Assembly (NCBI RefSeq): GCF_016862515.1
Contig: NZ_BONC01000025.1
Coordinates: 41,842 to 105,841 of the forward strand
Direction: 5' to 3'
Source of the DNA: Asanoa iriomotensis
Lineage (GTDB): Bacteria > Actinomycetota > Actinomycetes > Mycobacteriales > Micromonosporaceae
Length of the DNA stretch: 64,000 nucleotides
Shown: positions 25,467 to 32,130 of the stretch, piece after piece
Numbering within the stretch: position 1 is the first letter of the stretch
Layout: every line of letters starts with the position of its first letter
The notes under the pieces: model-generated
The model's input: only the letters and a program-made list of their open reading frames with translations
What the model was told of the DNA's origin: nothing
Database searches by the model: none
Position numbers and translations under genes: made by a program

Positions 25467-25694
25467 ATGGTGTACCTCGCCTATTGCTACACGGTCGCGA
25501 CAGAGCGGTTGCGGTCACTGTCCCGCGGCGGCGAAGGGGACCGGGGCGACAACCCGGTGCCGACCGCGATCATCATCGTCGGCCTCGCCCTGATGGCCGG
25601 CATCGTCGTGGCCTGGGCAATGACCACGGCCAACAACTTCATGGACCAGTCCGACCAGATCCAGGAACTGCCCGCTCCCGGAGCCGGCGGCTGA
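25467..25694 (+). CDS. Small pilin-like membrane protein
   Basis: A 75-residue protein: charged N-terminus, a Gly-Asp site (GDRGDNPVPTA) and one hydrophobic segment (IIIVGLALMAGIVVAWAM), the layout of Flp-type pilins. It is positioned where actinobacterial Tad loci encode the Flp subunit. It lacks the conserved Glu at position +5 after the cleavage Gly (Pro is there instead) and the usual Tyr, so it is either a divergent pilin or an accessory pseudopilin. It has its own ribosome binding site, as expected for an abundant product. Confidence 0.65.
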   Translation: MVYLAYCYTVATERLRSLSRGGEGDRGDNPVPTAIIIVGLALMAGIVVAWAMTTANNFMDQSDQIQELPAPGAGG

Positions 25695-25696
25695 CG

Positions 25697-26149
25697 ATGG
25701 CCCTGCCACCGATCCCGGGCACGGACGCGGCTGCCGCGCGCCGGGGCCGCACCGTGCCCGGAGATCGGAGCGGGTCCGACCGGGGCGCCTCGCCGGTCGA
25801 GCTGGCCATCGTGGCGCCGCTGATCATCCTGTTGCTGTTCCTGGCCATCCAGATCTCCGCCGTTTTCCTGGCCCGGTCGGCGGCGCTGTCCGCCGCGCAG
25901 GAGGCGGTCAGCGCGCAGCGGGCCTACCAGGCGCAACCGGGCGCCGGCCTGGCCAAGGGCAACGAGTTCCTCACGCACACCAGCGAGCTGCTGACCGACG
26001 CCGAGGTGGTGGCCGCGCCGGCCGAGCCCAACGAGGTGGCGTTCACGGTCACCGGCCAAGCCCTGTCGGTCATCCCGGGCATGGACTTCGAGGTTTCCCA
26101 GACCGCGTACGGCGAGATCGAGCGATTCACATTGGACGGAAATGAGTGA
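25697..26149 (+). CDS. TadE-like pseudopilin
   Basis: A 150-residue protein with a prepilin-type site DRGASPVELAIVAPLIILLLFL: cleavage after Gly would leave Glu at +5, the signature of TadE proteins. The exported C-terminal part contains ALSAAQEAVSAQRAYQAQPG, a common actinobacterial form. Thought to be a minor pilus subunit processed by the prepilin peptidase encoded at 18022-18756. It starts two bases after the preceding stop and overlaps the next gene by eight bases. Confidence 0.83.
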   Translation: MALPPIPGTDAAAARRGRTVPGDRSGSDRGASPVELAIVAPLIILLLFLAIQISAVFLARSAALSAAQEAVSAQRAYQAQPGAGLAKGNEFLTHTSELLTDAEVVAAPAEPNEVAFTVTGQALSVIPGMDFEVSQTAYGEIERFTLDGNE

Positions 26150-26579
26150 GCGCGGCTCGGCGTCGGTCGAGGTGGCCATCCTGCTGCCGGCGTTCATCAT
26201 GCTGATGGTGGTGGCGTCCTTCGTCGGGCGCGTGACCATCGCGCAGAACGCCGTCGACCTGGCCGCGCACGACGCCGCCCGGGCCGCGTCGATCGAGCGC
26301 GAGGGCGACCTCGCGGCCGCCGCGGCCACCGACGCCGCCACCGACACCCTCGACGAGCTCGGCGTGCTCTGCGCGAGCCGGACGATCACGCCGGACGTTT
26401 CCGACGCGTTCGCGAACGACGACTTCGGCCCGCAGGACGGGCCGCCGCCCGTGGTCACGGTGACCGTCGACTGCACGCTGAACTTCGTCGGCTTCCCCTT
26501 CCTCGACTTCACCACGACGACGGTGTCCTCCCGCTACACCTCGCCGCTGGACTGGTACCGCGGCCGGAGTCTCGGGTGA
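26142..26579 (+). CDS. TadE-like pseudopilin
   Basis: A 145-residue second TadE protein. The leader is very short: SERGSASVEVAILLPAFIMLMVV, with cleavage after G5 and Glu at +5. The external part has NAVDLAAHDAARAASIEREGD and a Cys pair. It overlaps both neighbours, so stoichiometric expression with them is likely. Role as minor pilin inferred from family and position. Confidence 0.83.
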   Translation: MSERGSASVEVAILLPAFIMLMVVASFVGRVTIAQNAVDLAAHDAARAASIEREGDLAAAAATDAATDTLDELGVLCASRTITPDVSDAFANDDFGPQDGPPPVVTVTVDCTLNFVGFPFLDFTTTTVSSRYTSPLDWYRGRSLG

Positions 26580-27028
26580 ACGGCTCGGCCGACCGCGGTC
26601 GGGTCAGCGTCTTCATCGCCGTCGCCCTGGTCGGCGTGCTGATCGTGATCGGGCTGACGTTCGACGGGATCGGCCGCATCCGGGCCTACCAGCGGGCCGC
26701 CAACATCGCCGCCGAGGCCGCGCGGGCCGGTGGGCAGGCGATCAACGTCGCCGACGCCATCGCCGGTGCGACGCCGGCCGTGGACGAGGCGGACGCGACC
26801 GCCGCCGCGCTGGCCTTCATCGACAACCTGGACGACCCGACCATCGTCGACCGCGAGGTGTCGCTCGGTCAGGACGCCGGCGGCAACGAGAGCACCCAGT
26901 TCCTCCGGGTCGCGGTGACCATCTCGTACGACGCCGCGATGCTCGACTTCTTCGGCTTCGCCGACACGTTCCCGGTGCGGGGCGAGGCCACGGTCGAACT
27001 GGTCACCACCACCGATGCGACTTCGTAG
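26576..27028 (+). CDS. TadG-like protein
   Basis: A 150-residue protein starting at GTG 26576. The N-terminal segment DRGRVSVFIAVALVGVLIVIGLTFDG resembles TadG/TadE starts, but the +5 residue after Gly is Phe, not Glu, so processing may not occur and it may remain a membrane anchor. The rest (AANIAAEAARAGGQAINV...) is as in short actinobacterial TadG-like proteins lacking the von Willebrand domain. Overlaps the preceding stop (GTGA). Confidence 0.78.
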   Translation: MNGSADRGRVSVFIAVALVGVLIVIGLTFDGIGRIRAYQRAANIAAEAARAGGQAINVADAIAGATPAVDEADATAAALAFIDNLDDPTIVDREVSLGQDAGGNESTQFLRVAVTISYDAAMLDFFGFADTFPVRGEATVELVTTTDATS

Positions 27029-27036
27029 GGGGTTCC

Positions 27037-28188
27037 GTGCGCGGTTTTCCGCCCCGACGTGTGGGGCAGATCGTCACCGGCCTGGGCGCGCTGGTCGTGC
27101 TGGTCGGCCTGGTCGGCGGTGCGCCGATCGCACTGCTCGCCTTCGCGGGCAATCCGTTGCCTGACCACGTGCCCACCCTCGGCGAGATCGGCACGACGTT
27201 GACCAGTCGCGACGACGGTCAGCTGTTCGTGCGCGCGCTGGCGGTGGTCGGCTGGTTGGGCTGGGCGACGTTCGCCGTCTCCGTCCTGATCGAGCTGCCG
27301 TTCCGGCTCTTCCGCCGGCCGGCGCCCCGACTACCCGGGCTCCGCCGCCAGCAGCGGATGGCGGCGGCGCTGGTCGGCTCCGCACTCATCCTGATCGGCA
27401 GCCCGGCGACCGCGGCGATCGCGGCACCCGGCCAGCCGCACGGCTCGGGCCTCGCAGCCGCCGCGGCGACACCGTGGGCGTCCACACCCGAGCGATCCAC
27501 CGTCGCGGCGCCGCCACCGGCCCGTGACGCGGTCGCGGGTCCGGGCGGCGTCGCGCACCTGCTGCCGGTCGCGGCGCAGCGGCAGAGCGGCGCGGGCGAC
27601 GAGCCGCGCTACCAGGTCGAGCGCGGCGACTACCTGGGCTCGATCGCGGACCGGTACGTCGGCGACTTCACCGACTATCCGGAACTGGCCCGGATCAACA
27701 AGATCAAGGATCCGGACCGGATCTACCCGGGCCAACTCCTGCGGCTGCCCGACGAGGCGCGCGACCGCGGCTACCGCGAGCACGCCAGCGGCATGGTCAT
27801 CCAGCCAGGGCTCGACGACGGACACGACCCGACGCGGCCGCCGGCGGCCACCGCACCGCCGGCCACGCCACCGCCCGCCAAGCCGGCGCAGCCGACCAAG
27901 CCGGCGCAGCCTGCTCCGCCCCCGGTCGTGACCGTGCCACCCGTCCTGCCGGCGCCGCAGCCGCCGAGGGTGGTCCCCCTGCCGCCGGCCTCGCCGGACG
28001 AGAACCTGGCGGCCGGCCCGCAGCGGCAGGACGACAGCGGCCTCGAGATCAACCGCCCGCTCGCCGTCTCGGCCGTGATCGCCGCCGCGGCGATCGTAGG
28101 CGCGCAGGTCGGCACCGTCTTCGGACTACGTCGTCGGCCGGCCGGGACCCCGGTCGACGGCGGCCGCCACCGCGCCGAAGACGACTGA
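27037..28188 (+). CDS. LysM domain membrane protein of the Tad locus
   Basis: A 383-residue protein beginning at GTG 27037. Membrane spans lie at about 12-36, 65-85 and 108-130, and a final hydrophobic segment (LAVSAVIAAAAIVGAQVG) lies near 350. The central extracytoplasmic LysM-like domain is RYQVERGDYLGSIADRYVGDFTDYPELARINKIKDPDRIYPGQLLRLP, which probably binds peptidoglycan. A long Pro/Ala/Lys linker with repeats (PAKPAQPTKPAQP) spans the wall. It ends the operon, before a strong hairpin. It may anchor the pilus machine in the wall. Confidence 0.82.
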   Translation: MRGFPPRRVGQIVTGLGALVVLVGLVGGAPIALLAFAGNPLPDHVPTLGEIGTTLTSRDDGQLFVRALAVVGWLGWATFAVSVLIELPFRLFRRPAPRLPGLRRQQRMAAALVGSALILIGSPATAAIAAPGQPHGSGLAAAAATPWASTPERSTVAAPPPARDAVAGPGGVAHLLPVAAQRQSGAGDEPRYQVERGDYLGSIADRYVGDFTDYPELARINKIKDPDRIYPGQLLRLPDEARDRGYREHASGMVIQPGLDDGHDPTRPPAATAPPATPPPAKPAQPTKPAQPAPPPVVTVPPVLPAPQPPRVVPLPPASPDENLAAGPQRQDDSGLEINRPLAVSAVIAAAAIVGAQVGTVFGLRRRPAGTPVDGGRHRAEDD

Positions 28189-28199
28189 CCTGCCGGGCT

Positions 28200-28242
28200 C
28201 GCGGGTTCCCGCCGTTTGTTCGGGCGGCGGCGGGAACCCGCG
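28200..28242 (+). terminator. Hairpin at end of Tad operon
   Basis: A perfect 15-base stem (28200-28214 with 28228-28242; core GCGGGTTCCCGCC) with a 13-base loop, 11 bases after the LysM gene stop and just before the end of the convergent DUF1707 gene. There is no strong T-tract, but it probably separates the two converging transcripts. Confidence 0.65.
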
Positions 28243-28248
28243 CTGCTC

Positions 28249-28707
28249 TCAGTAGGTGCCCGGGCCCAACGCGCGCGGGCCGCTGTCGCCGCGCAACTGG
28301 CGGGCCTGGCGCAGCGGCTTGGTCTGGTGGTAGACGCCGAAGCCCCAACCAAGGATCGGCCAGAGCGGCCACGGGTACCAGGCGCCGGTGGCGACGCCGA
28401 CGGCCAGCCAGATGAAGATCATCAGCGAGCTGCCGGCCAGATAGGCGGCCAGGTGCTTGCGCGCCGAGGACCGCTGCGCGAGCAACCGCTCGGTGCGCCG
28501 GCGGGACTTCTCCCAACTCCGTACCCACTCGGGCGGGATCTCGGCCTGGACCCGGTCGAGGTCGGCTCTGGTGACGGCGGAGTACGCCTCCGCCACCCGC
28601 GCGTCGAACTCCTCGGTCGTGAGATAGCCGGCGCCGGTCGCGTCGGCGAGCATCTTGGCGGCCGACTCGCGTTCGGCGTTCGACACGCGCTCGTGCGGTC
28701 TGGTCAT
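28249..28707 (-). CDS. DUF1707 and 2TM domain protein
   Basis: A 152-residue protein. Residues 5-60 form a DUF1707 domain (VSNAERESAAKMLADATGAGYLTTEEFDARVAEAY...), common in actinobacteria, followed by a helical basic linker and two membrane spans (YLAGSSLMIFIWLAVGVATG and WPLWPILGWGFGVYHQ). Function unknown. ATG 28707 is used; a longer in-frame start lies nine codons upstream. Divergent from the membrane protein gene at 28788, with a GTCAAGAT repeat region between. Confidence 0.8.
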   Translation of the reverse strand: MTRPHERVSNAERESAAKMLADATGAGYLTTEEFDARVAEAYSAVTRADLDRVQAEIPPEWVRSWEKSRRRTERLLAQRSSARKHLAAYLAGSSLMIFIWLAVGVATGAWYPWPLWPILGWGFGVYHQTKPLRQARQLRGDSGPRALGPGTY

Positions 28708-28757
28708 GTCGGGGCCCCCTCTTCCCACCATCTACCTTCCAGGTTAGTCTTGTCACC

Positions 28758-28784
28758 GTCAAGATAACTAGTCGATGTCAAGAT
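28758..28784. promoter_or_regulatory. Direct repeat GTCAAGAT, 19-base period
   Basis: GTCAAGAT occurs at 28758-28765 and again at 28777-28784, and an inverted TCTTG at 28748-28752 pairs with the first copy. The repeats lie directly upstream of the ATG at 28788 and within the divergent promoter region. This looks like a repressor site; the regulator is unknown. Confidence 0.5.
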
Positions 28785-28787
28785 TGG

Positions 28788-29210
28788 ATGGCCTCCGTGA
28801 CGCTGACCTCGCAGTCACTGGGCATCGCCGGGGTGCTTCTGCTGACCATCGTGACCATCGAGACGGGTGGTTACTACCTGACCAGGGTGGCCCGCGGTGC
28901 GGTGGCGCTGACCGACTTCCAGAAGGCGTTCGCGCGGGCCGGGCACGCGCACGCCGGCGTCTTCGTGATCCTCAGCCTGGTCGTGCTCCCGTATGCCGAC
29001 GCGGTCGGCGCGCACGGCTTCTGGGGCTGGCTGGCCCGCACCGCGATCCCGATCACGGCGATCCTGATGCCCGCCGGCTTCTTCTTCTCCTCGATGGGCA
29101 AGGGCCGCACCAAGCCCAACGCGCTGGTCGCCCTGATCTGGATCGGCGCCCTCTTCCTCGCCGCCGGTGTCCTCACGCTCGGCATCCTCGTGTTGCAGGC
29201 CGCCGCCTGA
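28788..29210 (+). CDS. Small membrane protein
   Basis: A 140-residue protein with four predicted membrane segments (GIAGVLLLTIVTIETGGYYL; AGVFVILSLVVLPYADAVG; TAIPITAILMPAGFFFSSMG; LVALIWIGALFLAAGVLTLG). The segment FARAGHAHAGVFVILSL has conserved-looking His residues inside the membrane. It resembles actinobacterial membrane proteins of unknown function. The start ATG lies four bases after the GTCAAGAT repeat, so expression is probably controlled there. A strong terminator follows. Confidence 0.75.
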   Translation: MASVTLTSQSLGIAGVLLLTIVTIETGGYYLTRVARGAVALTDFQKAFARAGHAHAGVFVILSLVVLPYADAVGAHGFWGWLARTAIPITAILMPAGFFFSSMGKGRTKPNALVALIWIGALFLAAGVLTLGILVLQAAA

Positions 29211-29214
29211 CGAA

Positions 29215-29251
29215 GAACGACCCCCGGTCCGATGTGGACCGGGGGTCGTTC
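29215..29251. terminator. Bidirectional terminator
   Basis: A perfect 16-base stem (29215-29230 with 29236-29251; GAACGACCCCCGGTCC on the left) closed by a five-base loop GATGT, lying between the convergent genes ending at 29210 and 29266. Confidence 0.85.
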
Positions 29252-29265
29252 GGGAGGGAAGGAAG

Positions 29266-30396
29266 CTACACGTTGGCGATCCGCAGCAGTTCGCCGCGAC
29301 CCGCCGACGTGGAGTGGTTGGTAACGAACAACGAACCGTCCGCGCCCACCGCGAGGCCACCCGGCGCGGTGAGCCGGCCCGGCACCAACTCGGTGTGGTT
29401 GCCACGCCGGTCGACCCTGATCAGCGCACCGGTCTGGTCACCGCTGGCCAGACCGTTCTTCGCGATCTCCAGCACCAGCAGTCGGCCCTGGCGGTCGAAC
29501 GCGATGTCGACGATGTTGGTGAACCCGCGGGCGACGACCGTCGGCTGCTGGCCCGGCACGACCCGGTAGACCCGGGCTCCGCCGACCGGGAACGGGAAGC
29601 CGGTGAGCTGGCCGACGTAGAAGGCGCCATCGGGACCCCGCACCACCGAGGTCGGCACCGCCTGCATGGACACCCGACCACCGGACGGCCCGGCCACCAT
29701 GCGGTTGGGGAAAACCGCCAGCGTCGAGACCGCACCGCGTTGACCGATCGTCAGCAGGGTGTTGCCACCGGCATCGACGGCCACCGCTCCGTTGCGGGTG
29801 CCGAGGATGCTGTACGGGTTGGAGTCGACGCCCTGCCGGTCCGGGTCGCGCCGGCCCTCGAAGGCCGCCGGGTCACCGAACGAGCGGGTGCTCTGACCGT
29901 TGCGGTCGGACCGCACGATCAGGGTCTGCCCGAGCATCAGACCCGCGAGACCCAGGTCGAACCGGCTCTGCGGCGTGCCGCCGAGCCCGAGCGCCGTGAC
30001 GTACTCGCGATCCCCGTACGGCGACACGTCGTGCGGCCCGACCGCCGACGCGCCGTCGCGGCCCGCGAGCGAGGGAAGACCGCCCACGATCCGCCGTTGC
30101 GACCACGCCCCGCGCCGGCCGACGGAAACCGCCGTGATGCCGCCGCTGAGGCCGAGGCAGACCTTTCCGCCTTCCGGGGAGTCGACGCACCGATCGCTGC
30201 GACCGCCGCGGCCCGCCTCCGCCAGCACGACTGCGCCGTCGTAGCCGATCGTGACGCCGCGCGGGTTGTCCAGCCCGCGAGCGACCACGGTCACCCAGGC
30301 TCGATCGCGCATGGGTGCGGCGTTCGCGACCGCTGGCGCGAGCATGGTGGCGGTGAGCGCACCGGCAAGCACTGCGGCAAAACGATGAAGTCTCAC
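29266..30396 (-). CDS. ScyD/ScyE family secreted beta-propeller protein
   Basis: A 376-residue secreted protein: signal peptide RLHRFAAVLAGALTATMLAPAVANAA (cut after ANA), then a beta-propeller of NHL-like repeats with RGLDNPRGVTIGYDGAVVLAEAGRGG, GPDGAFYVGQLTGFPFPVGGARVYRVVPG, IVDIAFDRQGRLLVLEIAKNG and LTAPGGLAVGADGSLFVTNHS. This matches the ScyD/ScyE family, named from cyanobacterial scytonemin loci; in actinobacteria the role is unknown. It is monocistronic, starting at GTG 30396, and is followed by a strong terminator. Confidence 0.85.
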   Translation of the reverse strand: MRLHRFAAVLAGALTATMLAPAVANAAPMRDRAWVTVVARGLDNPRGVTIGYDGAVVLAEAGRGGRSDRCVDSPEGGKVCLGLSGGITAVSVGRRGAWSQRRIVGGLPSLAGRDGASAVGPHDVSPYGDREYVTALGLGGTPQSRFDLGLAGLMLGQTLIVRSDRNGQSTRSFGDPAAFEGRRDPDRQGVDSNPYSILGTRNGAVAVDAGGNTLLTIGQRGAVSTLAVFPNRMVAGPSGGRVSMQAVPTSVVRGPDGAFYVGQLTGFPFPVGGARVYRVVPGQQPTVVARGFTNIVDIAFDRQGRLLVLEIAKNGLASGDQTGALIRVDRRGNHTELVPGRLTAPGGLAVGADGSLFVTNHSTSAGRGELLRIANV

Positions 30397-30504
30397 TAAA
30401 CCCCCCGTATAGGCACAAAGGACGCAACCATGCTGGCATGCGAGCCGCGTCCCGGGCGGGTGCCCCGCCGGAGGTCACCCGCGCGGGTCTGTGATCGTTG
30501 GGTG

Positions 30505-31254
30505 ATGACCGTGCGAACCGAGCGGGACGGCGCCGTCACCACAGTGGTCATCGACCGGCCCGAAAAGCGAAACGCCGTCGACGGACCGACCGCCGCTGCG
30601 CTCGCGGACGCGTTCCGGGCGTTCGAGACCGACGACGGCGCCGCGGTCGCGATCCTCACCGGCGCGGGCGGCACGTTCTGCGCCGGCGCCGACCTCACCG
30701 CGATCGGCACGGCCCGGGGCAACCGCGTCGCACCGGACGGTGACGGCCCGATGGGCCCGACCCGGATGGCACTGTCCAAACCGGTCATCGCCGCGATCGA
30801 GGGGCACGCCGTCGCCGGCGGCCTCGAGCTCGCGCTCTGGTGCGACCTGCGCGTCGCCGCCGACGACGCGGTGCTCGGCGTCTTCTGCCGCCGCTGGGGC
30901 GTCCCGCTGATCGACGGCGGCACGGTGCGGCTCCCCCGGCTGATCGGCGAGAGTCGGGCGCTGGACCTGATCCTGACCGGCCGCCCGGTGCCCGCGCTGG
31001 AGGCGCACCAGATGGGTCTCGTCAACCGGCTGGCGAAAGCCGGCGAGGCGCTCGCCGCCTCCCGCGCACTGGCCGCGGAGCTGGCGAGCCTGCCACAGAC
31101 CTGCCTGCGCAACGACCGGCAAGCGGTCTACGCCGGCACGATGGAAGACGAGTTCGCGTTCGGCCTCGAGTCGCTCGCGGCCGGCGCGGCCGAGGGAGCC
31201 GCACGGTTCGTCGCCGGCCAGGGCCGCCACGGCGCGCCCGCCGCCGAGAGTTAG
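30505..31254 (+). CDS. Enoyl-CoA hydratase/isomerase family protein
   Basis: A 249-residue crotonase-fold enzyme. It has RPEKRNAVDGPTAAAL near the start, the first oxyanion-hole strand FCAGADLTAIG, and GHAVAGGLELALWCDLRVAADDAVLG. The usual catalytic Glu positions read as R-R-W-G-V-P-L-I-D-G-G, which is the form seen in actinobacterial ECH-like proteins that may not be true hydratases. ATG 30505 is chosen; the upstream extension is Arg/Pro-rich and non-homologous. Its TAG stop is the edge of a palindrome. Confidence 0.87.
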   Translation: MTVRTERDGAVTTVVIDRPEKRNAVDGPTAAALADAFRAFETDDGAAVAILTGAGGTFCAGADLTAIGTARGNRVAPDGDGPMGPTRMALSKPVIAAIEGHAVAGGLELALWCDLRVAADDAVLGVFCRRWGVPLIDGGTVRLPRLIGESRALDLILTGRPVPALEAHQMGLVNRLAKAGEALAASRALAAELASLPQTCLRNDRQAVYAGTMEDEFAFGLESLAAGAAEGAARFVAGQGRHGAPAAES

Positions 31255-31302
31255 GAACGGACCGTTCCTATGCGGAAAGCGTTAACAACGGACCGTTCCT
31301 TA
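31252..31302. repeat. Two related palindromes between convergent genes
   Basis: TAGGAACGGACCGTTCCTA (31252-31270) is a 19-base palindrome with 9-base arms. AACGGACCGTT (31287-31297) is a second one; both belong to a direct repeat AACGGACCGTTCCT with a 31-base period. The first contains the stop of the enoyl-CoA hydratase gene and the second ends at the stop of the hydrolase gene. They have no loop or T-tract and look like TetR-type operators rather than terminators. Confidence 0.6.
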
Positions 31303-32064
31303 AACCGAGGCGTGCTTCGCGAGGAACGCGAAGAAGGCCGCGCGCAGCTTGGCGTCGCCGCCTTCGATCACCAGGGGCACGCCGTGCGTCGCGCCGGGTG
31401 TGACCAACGCCTGGGCGTCCGGGCTGGCGGTGGCGGCCTTCTCGAACTCCAGCGCGGCGTCGCCGAAGAGGCCGTCGTCCTGCTGGGCCAGGAAGAGCGC
31501 CGGCACCGCCAGCTTGGGCGTCTCCTGTTGCGCGCTCACCCCGCCGTAGGCGAGCGGCGCCGACACGGAGACGACCCCGGCCACCGGCGGGCTGATCTCG
31601 GCCGCCGCCGCGATCGAGAACGTGCCACCCATCGAGGCGCCGACCAGCACGACGGTGGTCGCACCCGCCGCACGCAGCGTCGCCGCCGCGGCCGCCACGT
31701 CCTTGTCGAAGCCGACCTCGCTGCTCTCCGACGCACCGTGCCCGTGGAAGTCGAACGCGAGCACCTGATAGCCCTTGCCGATCAGCTCGTTGAAACCCAG
31801 GATCCACTGGCACAGGTCGGCCTCGGCCTGGTGGGCCAGCACGACTCCCGTCGAACCCTTGCCGCCGAGCAGGCCGGCCAGGTTCGTGGCGCCGTCGACG
31901 CCGAAGCGCACCGGCTTCGCGCCCACGCCCGACGCCATGCCCGGGCACTCGGCGCCCGGCACCGGGCCGGTCGGGCTCGGCGCGGCCGCACCGGAGCCCA
32001 CGTCACCCGAGCAACCAGCCAGAAACAGCAAAGCGGCCATGCCGGCCACCAGCCCCCGTCGCAT
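31300..32064 (-). CDS. Alpha/beta-hydrolase lipoprotein
   Basis: A 254-residue lipoprotein: RRGLVAGMAALLFLAGC is a clear signal with lipobox LAGC. The mature domain is an alpha/beta-hydrolase: VLAFDFHGHGAS, nucleophile elbow VLVGASMGGTFS (G-x-S-x-G), acid D in LAQQDDGLFGD and a catalytic His in TPGATHGVPLVIEG. It would act at the outer face of the membrane; the substrate is unknown. ATG 32064 is followed immediately by the signal peptide. Confidence 0.86.
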   Translation of the reverse strand: MRRGLVAGMAALLFLAGCSGDVGSGAAAPSPTGPVPGAECPGMASGVGAKPVRFGVDGATNLAGLLGGKGSTGVVLAHQAEADLCQWILGFNELIGKGYQVLAFDFHGHGASESSEVGFDKDVAAAAATLRAAGATTVVLVGASMGGTFSIAAAAEISPPVAGVVSVSAPLAYGGVSAQQETPKLAVPALFLAQQDDGLFGDAALEFEKAATASPDAQALVTPGATHGVPLVIEGGDAKLRAAFFAFLAKHASV

Positions 32065-32085
32065 CAGACCTCCGGAAGATCGGGA

Positions 32086-32119
32086 GTGCCCCGGGGACTC
32101 GGCGTTGTCCCCGGGGCAC
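32086..32119 (-). terminator. Terminator of the alpha-glucan operon
   Basis: A perfect 12-base stem (32086-32097 with 32108-32119; GTGCCCCGGGGA on the left) with a ten-base loop, 12 bases beyond the stop of the first GH87-like gene and in the gap before the start of the next leftward gene. Confidence 0.75.
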
Positions 32120-32130
32120 CCGGTCCGTAC

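Noticed and set aside
27400..28000. Pro/Ala-rich segment as a separate gene
   Set aside because: It is the linker of the LysM protein, in frame and flanked by its domains.
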